Assembly: GCA_902492855.1 (NCBI GenBank)
Contig: CABUMU010000039.1
Span: 1 to 16,685 of the forward strand
Direction of reading: 5' to 3'
Origin: an uncultured Collinsella sp.
GTDB lineage: Bacteria; Actinomycetota; Coriobacteriia; Coriobacteriales; Coriobacteriaceae
Length of the DNA: 16,685 nucleotides
Part shown: positions 7,088 to 13,608 of the stretch, piece after piece
Numbering within the stretch: the first letter of the stretch is position 1
Layout of the letters: every line of letters starts with the position of its first letter
Translations under genes and position numbers: made by a program
The notes under the pieces: generated by a model
Told to the model about the DNA's origin: nothing
What the model saw: only the letters and a program-made list of their open reading frames with translations
Databases searched by the model: none

Positions 7088-8269
7088 ATGCTATTTGTAA
7101 ATCGGCTGGTACATACGCTTGTTCCCGGCAGCGAGAGCGAGCCGGTCGATGCATCTTGCCGCACCAACGCGGGCTTTTCCGCAAGCCTCGTCTGCATTGG
7201 CCTCAACATCACCCTGTGCCTGGCCAAGGGCATCGCGGGTCTGCTCGCCGGCTCCGTCTCCCTCATCGCCGACGCTTTCAACAACCTCTCCGATGCCTCG
7301 AGCAACATTGTGAGCCTGCTCGGTTTCCGCCTTGCCAGCCGCCCGGCAGACGAAGGCCACCCCTATGGTCACGGCCGCTACGAGTACCTAGCCGGCCTGT
7401 TCGTCGCCGTCCTGGTTTGCGCCGTCGGCATCAACCTGATTCTCGAGTCGGTCACTAAGATCATCAAGCCCTCGCCCACCGCTTACACGTTTATTTCCCT
7501 TGCGGCACTGGCTACGTCCATGCTCGTTAAGCTCTGGATGGCAGCGTTCAACCGCACGCTGGGCAACCGCATCGATTCCGAGACGCTCATCGCCACGGCG
7601 CAGGACTCCAAAAACGACGTCATCACCTCGGGCTCGGTCTTGGTGGCGGCGCTTATTTCGCAGACGACCGGCTTTGATCTCGATGGCTGGGCAGGCCTGG
7701 GTGTGGGCGTCTTCATCTGCATCAGCGGTCTGGGCCTGGTGCGCGACGCCATCAGCCCGTTGCTGGGGCAAGCGCCCGACCCCAAGCTCGTCCAGGCAAT
7801 CCGCGACAAGATCATGTCCTATCCACAGGTCTTGGGCACACACGACCTCATGGTGCACGACTACGGCCCCGGTCGTCAGTTTGCCAGCGCCCACGTGGAG
7901 ATGCCCGGCGAGGGCGACGCGTTTGAGCACCACGAGATTCTGGACACCATCGAGCACGACATCAAGCGCCAGATGGGCATTGGTATCACGCTGCACTGCG
8001 ACCCCATCGCGACAACCGGCGATGACTTGCGCGGCTGGGTCAAGCGCGGCGTCATGCAGATCGATCCCGCGCTCTCCATCCACGACCTGCACGAGCACGA
8101 CGGGTTCGTTTCGTTTGACCTGGTGCGTCCCGACGGCTTTGACATATCCGACGAAGAGCTGCTGGAGCTCGTCACGCGCATCGTGCACGAGCGCCGACCC
8201 GATGCCTCATGCGTCGTTACGTTTGACTCGGGCTTTAGCTCGCCCGACCGTCCGGCCGAGCAGCTGTAG
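7088..8269 (+). CDS. Cation diffusion facilitator family metal exporter, possibly for Mn
   Basis: A 393-residue inner-membrane antiporter of the cation diffusion facilitator family, which exchanges divalent metal for protons. About six hydrophobic segments lie between residues 30 and 225. The metal site in the second segment reads N65-N-L-S-D69 (in LIADAFNNLSDA) and in the fifth D173-S-K-N-D177 (in TAQDSKNDV). Zinc members of the family usually have HxxxD here, whereas NxxxD/DxxxD is reported for manganese exporters such as MntE, so Mn is the best guess. The family motif HPYGHGRYEY follows the third segment boundary (residues 91-100). The cytoplasmic part is unusual: one typical C-terminal domain (about 230-307, ending LHCDPI) is followed by a second similar unit (about 325-375, from SIHDLHEHDGFVSF to CVVTFDS). 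It converges on the next gene with a 12-base gap. The metal is inferred; the family is certain. Confidence 0.93.
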   Translation: MLFVNRLVHTLVPGSESEPVDASCRTNAGFSASLVCIGLNITLCLAKGIAGLLAGSVSLIADAFNNLSDASSNIVSLLGFRLASRPADEGHPYGHGRYEYLAGLFVAVLVCAVGINLILESVTKIIKPSPTAYTFISLAALATSMLVKLWMAAFNRTLGNRIDSETLIATAQDSKNDVITSGSVLVAALISQTTGFDLDGWAGLGVGVFICISGLGLVRDAISPLLGQAPDPKLVQAIRDKIMSYPQVLGTHDLMVHDYGPGRQFASAHVEMPGEGDAFEHHEILDTIEHDIKRQMGIGITLHCDPIATTGDDLRGWVKRGVMQIDPALSIHDLHEHDGFVSFDLVRPDGFDISDEELLELVTRIVHERRPDASCVVTFDSGFSSPDRPAEQL

Positions 8270-8281
8270 CCCACTTAACAG

Positions 8282-9271
8282 CTAGTTTCCCTGCGCGCCC
8301 GAGATGCCGTTTTGTAGGGCGTTCCAGGCATCCGTCGCCATGTCGCCCAAGTTCTGCGCGGTATCGCCCAGATTTTGTGCCGTATCGCCCAGCTCTTGCG
8401 CCTTGTCTCCCAACTCCTGCGCCTTGTTGCTCAAGTCCTCCAGCGTATTGGAGCTCGAGCTGTCGGTACCGCTTTGGCCGTCGGACGAGTTGCCCGAACT
8501 GTTCTTGTGCGTGAGTTGAATTTCGAGGTTGCCGTTGTCGTTATAGTAGGCAGAAGCAACGACCCAGTTGGCATCGACGACGGGCGTTGAGCCATCATCA
8601 GTCAGGACCACGGCATTCGAAAGATCGGCGCCGCGCGACTTGAGGATCTTCTTGGCGTTGGACCAGTACTGCCCCGGGATATCGCTCAGATCGACGGTGC
8701 TTGACGAGGCGGACTCGGTTTGCTCGGCAGTGGCATCGGCCGTTGAACTCCCCCGCTTGTTGAGCATGCCCGACACGATGGCAAACACAATCGACAGCGC
8801 AAAGAAGATCGCCAGTACGATGAGGATCTTCTTGATCACGCTCGACGAACGCGACGGCTTCCTCTCCTCGTCCTCGCCATATTGCGGAATCGACTTGGGG
8901 TACTCGCGATACGGCTCGCGCGACTCGTAGCGAGGCTGCGCCGTGCGAGGCATATACGTCGTCTGCTGAGGCTGCGGAATGGGATTCTGCGGCAGGCTGT
9001 CATAGGAATTCGGCGTCGAGGCAGCATAAGAATCCTGCGGCGCGTAATCAAACGGATCCGGAGCTGCGTTGCCATAGGGGCCTTGCGAAGATGCAGCGTA
9101 AGAATCCTGCGCCGTGTCGCCATAGCCCATAACCCGGGTGGGCTCGGCAGAAGGCTGCGTCGCGGCGGGGTCGGTATAACCGGGGTTGGGAACAGCGCGG
9201 GTCGCATCGGCACTATCGCCAGCCTGCGCGGAACCGTAGCCGCCCATCACGGTTGTCTTGTCCTGATCCAT
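8282..9271 (-). CDS. Single-pass membrane protein with PASTA-like outer domain and heptad repeats
   Basis: A 329-residue bitopic protein. Residues 1-140 are a disordered, cytoplasmic Pro/Gln/Tyr/Ser-rich segment with duplicated short motifs: TTVMGGYG (6-13) and TRVMGYGD (45-52), and QDSYAAS twice (55-61 and 79-85). A basic stretch precedes one membrane helix (about 145-168). Outside, residues about 193-256 resemble a degenerate PASTA domain (IPGQYWSNAKKILKSRG to LEIQLTHK), the kind of domain that binds peptidoglycan fragments in Ser/Thr kinases and penicillin-binding proteins. A Ser/Gly/Asn linker leads to four seven-residue repeats of the form (K/T)AQ(E/N)LGD (283-310) and a degenerate fifth, probably an amphipathic helix. 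AAAGGA lies eight bases before the ATG. The Thr-rich N-terminal motifs might be phosphorylation or FHA-binding sites, which is speculation. No kinase domain is in this protein. Confidence 0.82.
   Translation of the reverse strand: MDQDKTTVMGGYGSAQAGDSADATRAVPNPGYTDPAATQPSAEPTRVMGYGDTAQDSYAASSQGPYGNAAPDPFDYAPQDSYAASTPNSYDSLPQNPIPQPQQTTYMPRTAQPRYESREPYREYPKSIPQYGEDEERKPSRSSSVIKKILIVLAIFFALSIVFAIVSGMLNKRGSSTADATAEQTESASSSTVDLSDIPGQYWSNAKKILKSRGADLSNAVVLTDDGSTPVVDANWVVASAYYNDNGNLEIQLTHKNSSGNSSDGQSGTDSSSSNTLEDLSNKAQELGDKAQELGDTAQNLGDTAQNLGDMATDAWNALQNGISGAQGN
8342..8425 (-). repeat. Four tandem 21-base repeats encoding heptads
   Basis: Four consecutive 21-base units encode KAQELGD, KAQELGD, TAQNLGD and TAQNLGD. 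The nucleotide copies are similar but not identical, with differences mostly at third positions, so this is an older coding repeat rather than a fresh slippage product. Confidence 0.85.
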
Positions 9272-9389
9272 GCAACGATTCCTTTCCGTCGCGCGTGAGC
9301 CTCAAGTTATCCATGCATTCTACCCGCGCAAAAGCCTATGATGGGCAGAGTCCGTCGGTATCTACAAGACATGCGCGGGCCTAAGGATC

Positions 9390-9425
9390 AAAAAGCCCCG
9401 CCGGGCCTTGTGGGCACGGCGGGGC
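9390..9425 (-). terminator. Rho-independent terminator after fhs
   Basis: GCCCCGCC (9395-9402) and GGCGGGGC (9418-9425) form a perfect eight-base stem with a 15-base loop. Read on the minus strand the stem is followed by TTTTT (9394-9390). It begins 26 bases past the fhs stop codon. Confidence 0.9.
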
Positions 9426-9450
9426 GGGCTAGCAGCTATGAGCAGCGAGC

Positions 9451-11118
9451 TTAGAACAGGCCGGTGATGTTGCCGTCGTTGTCGACGTCGATGTTCTCAG
9501 CCGCGGGGACCTTGGGCAGGCCCGGCATGGTCAGAACACTGCCGGTCAGTGCGACCACAAAGTGGGCACCGGCGGAAACCTTGAGCTCACGCACCGTGAT
9601 GCGGAAGTTCTCGGGAGCGCCCAGGGCCTTGGCGTTGTCGCTAAAGCTGTACTGCGTCTTGGCGACGCACACCGGCAGGTTGCCAAAGCCGTTCTCGCGC
9701 AGCTCGGCGAGCTGACGCTTGGCAGCCGGCGTAAAGTCGACGCCGTCGGCACGGTAAACCTTGGTGGCGACGGCCTCGAGGGCATCGGCAACATCGGCGC
9801 CGTCCTCGTAGGCAAACTTGAGCTCGCTCGGCTGCTCAATCAGACGCATGACCTCATCGGCCAGCTCGAGCGCGCCCTCGCCGCCCTTGGCCCAGACCTC
9901 GGAAAGCTTAACGTTGACGCCGAGCTTCTGGCACTCGGACTCGATGAGTGCAAGCTCAGCCTCGGTGTCCGTCGGGAAGCGGTTGATGGCGACCACGCAG
10001 GGCAGACCATAAACGTTCTGGATGTTGTCGACATGACGCAGCAAGTTGGGCATGCCAGCCTTGAGTGCCTCGAGGTTCTCCTCGTTGAGGTCGGCCTTGG
10101 CGACGCCACCGTTGTACTTAAGCGCACGAGCGGTCGCGACGACCACGACGGCGCTGGGGCGAACGCCCGTCATGCGGCACTTGATGTCGAGGAACTTCTC
10201 GGCACCCAGATCGGCACCAAAGCCGGCCTCGGTAATGGCAACATCGCCAAAGCGCATCGCCATACGCGTGGCCATGATAGAGTTGCAGCCGTGGGCAATG
10301 TTGGCGAAGGGACCGCCGTGGACAAACGCGGGCGTGCCCTCGAGCGTTTGCACCAGGTTGGGCTTGAGCGCGTCCTTAAGCAACGCGGCCATGGCACCCT
10401 GGGCCTTAAGGTCGCGGGCACGGACGGGCTCGCCGGCAAAGCTATAGCCGACGACAATCTCGCCCAAGCGTTCCTTGAGGTCGCTGATGCTCGTAGACAG
10501 GCACAGAATTGCCATGACCTCGGAGGCAACGGTGATGTCGAAGCCGTCCTCGCGCGGCACACCTTGGGCCTTACCGCCAATGCCATCGATAACATGGCGC
10601 AGCTGACGGTCGTTCATGTCGACAACGCGCTTCCAGGTGATGCGCTTAACGTCAATACCGAGCTGATTGCCCTGCTGGATATGGTTATCGAGCATGGCGG
10701 CCAGCAGGTTGTTGGCAGCACCGATGGCATGGAAGTCGCCGGTAAAGTGCAGGTTGATGTCCTCCATGGGAATGACCTGGGCCCAACCGCCGCCAGCGGC
10801 ACCGCCCTTGACGCCAAAGACGGGACCGAGCGAAGGCTCACGCAGGGCCACGGCGCTCTTGATACCGCGACGACGCAGGCCATCGGCCAGACCGATGGTC
10901 GTGGTGGTCTTGCCCTCGCCCGCGGGCGTTGGGTTGATAGCGGTCACGAGGACGAGCTTGGCCTGGTGATCAGTCGGCTCGTTGAGCAGTGAATAGTCGA
11001 CCTTAGCCTTGTCGAAGCCGTACGGAATAAGGTGCTTAACGTCGACGCCGGCGTTCTTGGCCACCTCGGTAATAGGCAGCGGCGTGACAGAACGTGCGAT
11101 TTCGATGTCAGTAGGCAT
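9451..11118 (-). CDS. fhs: Formate-tetrahydrofolate ligase
   Basis: A 555-residue cytoplasmic enzyme that joins formate and tetrahydrofolate with ATP to give 10-formyltetrahydrofolate, feeding one-carbon units to purines and, in acetogens, to the Wood-Ljungdahl methyl branch. The length matches the family norm of about 556. The P-loop variant TPAGEGKTT is at residues 64-72, followed by the family signature REPSLGPVFGVKGGAAGGG and EDINLHFTGDFHAI. The C-terminal end GSVLTMPGLPKVPAAENIDVD is also typical. The start at 11118 is chosen because AAAGGA lies six bases upstream and MPTDIEIA matches the family start; the in-frame codon at 11193 would add 25 residues of intergenic sequence. It follows ruvB on the same strand with a 144-base gap and has a candidate promoter of its own and a strong terminator, so it is probably a single-gene unit. 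Confidence 0.97.
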   Translation of the reverse strand: MPTDIEIARSVTPLPITEVAKNAGVDVKHLIPYGFDKAKVDYSLLNEPTDHQAKLVLVTAINPTPAGEGKTTTTIGLADGLRRRGIKSAVALREPSLGPVFGVKGGAAGGGWAQVIPMEDINLHFTGDFHAIGAANNLLAAMLDNHIQQGNQLGIDVKRITWKRVVDMNDRQLRHVIDGIGGKAQGVPREDGFDITVASEVMAILCLSTSISDLKERLGEIVVGYSFAGEPVRARDLKAQGAMAALLKDALKPNLVQTLEGTPAFVHGGPFANIAHGCNSIMATRMAMRFGDVAITEAGFGADLGAEKFLDIKCRMTGVRPSAVVVVATARALKYNGGVAKADLNEENLEALKAGMPNLLRHVDNIQNVYGLPCVVAINRFPTDTEAELALIESECQKLGVNVKLSEVWAKGGEGALELADEVMRLIEQPSELKFAYEDGADVADALEAVATKVYRADGVDFTPAAKRQLAELRENGFGNLPVCVAKTQYSFSDNAKALGAPENFRITVRELKVSAGAHFVVALTGSVLTMPGLPKVPAAENIDVDNDGNITGLF

Positions 11119-11158
11119 GGGCGGTCCTTTCGTTACCGAATGAGAAAAAGACCAATTC

Positions 11159-11186
11159 AGCATAGCACGGGCGCGCAATAGTAAAA
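11159..11186 (-). promoter_or_regulatory. Candidate promoter of fhs
   Basis: On the minus strand TTTTAC (11186-11181) is followed after 16 bases by TATGCT (11164-11159). The -10 box is good and the -35 box is weak. The box ends about 40 bases before the fhs start codon, which suits a short leader. I see no folate riboswitch-like structure in this short leader. Confidence 0.4.
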
Positions 11187-11262
11187 CGCCCATAACCGAT
11201 GAACGGCGATATGTTTACCCGATGCCCAGCGATAGTCCAACAGCCCGCCAAAACAAAACGCC

Positions 11263-12330
11263 CTAAACGGTAGGTTCAATCCCCAGGTGCTCAAAGGTGC
11301 GGAGGGTTGCCTGACGGCCCTGCGGCGTACGAATCATCAATCCGCACTGCAGCAAATAGGGCTCATAGACATCCTCGAGCGTGCCCGGGTCCTCGCCCAC
11401 CGCGCTGGCAAGGGTCGTAAGTCCCACGGCGCGACCGGAGAACGTCTTGGCGAGCGTCTCCAAAATGCGAATATCCATCCAGTCCAGACCGAGCTCGTCG
11501 ATCTCGAAGAACTCGAGCGCCTGGCGACAGATATCGAGCTCGATGGGGCCGTTGCCGCGCACCTGTGCGTAATCGCGCACGCGCTTGAGCAGACGGTTGG
11601 CAAGACGTGGCGTGCCGCGCGAACGCGAGCCGATCTCGAGTGCACTGGGATGGTCGATCGTCACGCCCAGGATAGTCGCCGAGCGCGTCACAATCTGCGC
11701 GAGCTCCTCGACCGTGTAGTAATCCAGGCGATATGAAATGCCAAAGCGGTCGCGCAACGGGCCGGTCAACATGCCTGAACGGGTCGTTGCCGCCACCAGC
11801 GTAAACTTGGGGATATCCAAGCGAATCGAGCGCGCCGCCGGACCCTTGCCAATCACGATATCGAGGGCAAAGTCCTCCATCGCGGGGTACAGGACCTCCT
11901 CGACCGAACGGTTGAGGCGGTGGATCTCGTCGATAAACAGCACATCGCCCGGCTGCAAGTTAGTAAGGATGGCCGCCAGGTCGCCCGTGCGCGCGATGGC
12001 AGGGCCACTCGTGGTCTTGATCTGAGCGCCCAGCTCGTTGGCGATAACGGTGGCCAGCGTGGTCTTGCCCAGGCCCGGAGGACCCGAGAAGATCACGTGG
12101 TCGAGCGTCTCGCCACGGCTCTGCGCCGCTTCGATCAACACGCGCAGGCTCTGCTTGATGTGCTCCTGGCCGCAGTAATCGTCCAGGCGCTGAGGGCGCA
12201 AAGTGCGGTCGACATCGAGATCCTCGGCCGTCAGCTCCGAGCCCACCATGCGCTCGCCGTGCGCCATGGATGCCGCCGGCGAGTTACCGGGCGTCGCCCA
12301 CAAGTCCTGAGAGTCATCGGCTTCCCACAT
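11263..12330 (-). CDS. ruvB: Holliday junction branch-migration ATPase RuvB
   Basis: A 355-residue AAA+ motor that forms hexameric rings around DNA and drives Holliday-junction branch migration together with RuvA. Walker A GPPGLGKT is at residues 83-90, Walker B LFIDEIHRL with Asp134 and Glu135, sensor I AATTRSG near 180-186, and the arginine-finger region LRDRFG near 192-197. The C-terminal winged-helix part includes PRLANRLLKRVRD and ends at PQGRQATLRTFEHLG. The N-terminal extension of about 25 residues before RTLRPQRLDDY is somewhat long for the family. The start ATG overlaps the ruvA stop as TGATG; a GTG directly before it (12333) is also possible. The overlap implies translational coupling with ruvA. 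It is the last gene of the ruvCAB operon. Confidence 0.97.
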   Translation of the reverse strand: MWEADDSQDLWATPGNSPAASMAHGERMVGSELTAEDLDVDRTLRPQRLDDYCGQEHIKQSLRVLIEAAQSRGETLDHVIFSGPPGLGKTTLATVIANELGAQIKTTSGPAIARTGDLAAILTNLQPGDVLFIDEIHRLNRSVEEVLYPAMEDFALDIVIGKGPAARSIRLDIPKFTLVAATTRSGMLTGPLRDRFGISYRLDYYTVEELAQIVTRSATILGVTIDHPSALEIGSRSRGTPRLANRLLKRVRDYAQVRGNGPIELDICRQALEFFEIDELGLDWMDIRILETLAKTFSGRAVGLTTLASAVGEDPGTLEDVYEPYLLQCGLMIRTPQGRQATLRTFEHLGIEPTV

Positions 12331-12950
12331 CACGCATCCATTCCGAGTCGCTTAAGCGCCGCGCCGAGCAGATCCTCGACACGCATATTCTGCCCATCAT
12401 ACCCGCTCAGGGCAACATCGGTCTCCTGCGGGCTAAAGCCCATGGAAAGGAGTGCCGCACGGGCATCGTCGATCGCCGAGGGAGCGGCAGCGGGCACGGG
12501 CATCGCAACCTGTCCGGGAATCACGTCGACCGGCACAAAGCCCTTATCCTTGGCAAAGGTGCTCTTGAGTTCCAGGATCAGGCGCTGAGCTGTCTTTTTG
12601 CCCACACCGGGTACCTTGGCCATGCCCTTGTCGTCCTCGGCCATCACCAGCGAATACAGCTGCCCCACGGTATAGGTGGAAAGCACGGCAAGCGCCAGGC
12701 GCGGGCCAACGCCCGAAACGGACACGAGCCGGTCGAACATCGTGCGCTCATCCTTTGAGGAAAAACCGAAAAGTGTCATGGCGTCCTCGCGCACCTGCAT
12801 ACGCGTGTAGAGACGGACCTCGCCGCCGGGCGTCGGCAACGTGGCCGCAGTGCTGCCCGAGATGCCGAGTTCAAAGCCAACGCCCGACACATCGACGACA
12901 GCAGAGCTCATCGTGGACTCGACAAGCGTTCCGTGGAGCTGGGAAATCAT
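12330..12950 (-). CDS. ruvA: Holliday junction DNA-binding subunit RuvA
   Basis: A 206-residue protein of normal family length that forms tetramers on four-way junctions and loads RuvB. The N-terminal OB-fold is seen in MISQLHGTLVES and GVGFELGISG. Two helix-hairpin-helix motifs follow: LVSVSGVGPRLALAVLS and MAKVPGVGKKTAQRLILELK. After a flexible Pro/Ala linker, the C-terminal three-helix domain that contacts RuvB ends at VEDLLGAALKRLG. The ATG at 12950 overlaps the ruvC stop as TGATG, and the stop codon in turn overlaps the ruvB start. An in-frame extension to 13190 would lie inside ruvC and reads as an Arg/Pro/His-rich shadow sequence, so it is rejected. Confidence 0.97.
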   Translation of the reverse strand: MISQLHGTLVESTMSSAVVDVSGVGFELGISGSTAATLPTPGGEVRLYTRMQVREDAMTLFGFSSKDERTMFDRLVSVSGVGPRLALAVLSTYTVGQLYSLVMAEDDKGMAKVPGVGKKTAQRLILELKSTFAKDKGFVPVDVIPGQVAMPVPAAAPSAIDDARAALLSMGFSPQETDVALSGYDGQNMRVEDLLGAALKRLGMDA

Positions 12951-13471
12951 CAGTATCCGGTTCCTCTCTGTTGATAGAACTCGCCACCGGTGAGGGCGCG
13001 GGTGCGGCTGAGGTTTACGTGGCAGATGGCGCAGGCCAGGGCATCGGCGGCATGGTCGGGATGCGGGTCGTGGTCGAGCTGTGTTAGCGTGCGTACCATA
13101 TAGGCGACCTGCCGCTTGTCCGCGGCGCCGGTGCCCACCACAGCCTGTTTGATCTGCATGGGCGTGTACTCGCCAATCTCGAGCGCGCATTCCGAAAGCG
13201 CTACGAGTGCAGCACCGCGGGCATGCGCCGTGGGGATGGCCGAACGAACGTTGGCGCCAAAGTAGATGCTCTCGACAGCAGCTGTGTCGGGTCGATAACG
13301 CTCGACGACATCCTTAAGGTCACGGGCGATATGCGACAGGCGCACCGCAAGCGGGCTGCCCGCGCTGGTCTCGATGCAACCGTAGGCACGGCAGCGAACC
13401 TCGCCACGCCGCTCCTCGATAATCCCCCAACCCGTATGAGCCAAACCGGGGTCAATGCCCAAGATAACCAA
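12950..13471 (-). CDS. ruvC: Crossover junction endodeoxyribonuclease RuvC
   Basis: A 173-residue Holliday-junction resolvase with an RNase-H-like fold that cuts symmetrically on opposing strands. The acidic residues are Asp7 (LGIDPGLAHTG), Glu67 (AAVESIYFG) and Asp143 (HAADAL), with His140 in place of the third aspartate of the Escherichia coli enzyme, as in Thermus and actinobacterial RuvC. The start is a TTG at 13471, chosen because AGGGGAGG lies five bases upstream and MVILGIDPG is the family start; the in-frame TTG at 13492 would put the ribosome site inside the gene. It is the first gene of the ruvC-ruvA-ruvB unit, with a LexA-type box 56 bases upstream. The C-terminal stretch from about residue 153 is a variable tail. 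Confidence 0.95.
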   Translation of the reverse strand: MVILGIDPGLAHTGWGIIEERRGEVRCRAYGCIETSAGSPLAVRLSHIARDLKDVVERYRPDTAAVESIYFGANVRSAIPTAHARGAALVALSECALEIGEYTPMQIKQAVVGTGAADKRQVAYMVRTLTQLDHDPHPDHAADALACAICHVNLSRTRALTGGEFYQQRGTGY

Positions 13472-13476
13472 GCCGA

Positions 13477-13484
13477 CCTCCCCT
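13477..13484 (-). promoter_or_regulatory. Ribosome binding site of ruvC
   Basis: AGGGGAGG on the minus strand, five bases ahead of the TTG at 13471. This strong site is what supports a TTG start rather than the longer reading. Confidence 0.75.
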
Positions 13485-13526
13485 CGCCACAAGCACAGCG
13501 CAAGACAGGGCCCCGCGCATCATTCA

Positions 13527-13540
13527 CGAACGTCTGTTCT
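13527..13540 (-). promoter_or_regulatory. LexA-type SOS box upstream of ruvC
   Basis: The plus strand reads CGAACGTCTGTTCT, which contains GAAC-N4-GTTC as a perfect half-site pair (13528-13539). This is the LexA/DinR box form known in Gram-positive bacteria (CGAAC-N4-GTTCG). It lies 56 bases before the ruvC start codon, where LexA would block the promoter until DNA damage. Confidence 0.75.
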
Positions 13541-13608
13541 AGAATAACACAACGGGGCCAAGATGCTTAGTTGAAGTATCGGGGTTGGAAGCGAATCCTA
13601 TCCCATAG

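Noticed and set aside
9562..10992. Long plus-strand open frame (476 codons) opposite fhs
   Set aside because: It mirrors the formate-tetrahydrofolate ligase gene, whose family motifs are unmistakable. Open antisense frames are common in GC-rich genes, and no ribosome site or family motif supports it.
11920..12588. Plus-strand open frame opposite ruvB and ruvA
   Set aside because: It spans the junction of two firmly identified genes and shows no motif.
12951..13190. Extended N-terminus of RuvA
   Set aside because: The extension lies inside ruvC, reads as an Arg/Pro/His-rich sequence, and RuvA proteins begin at MI-x-L-x-G, which is found at 12950.
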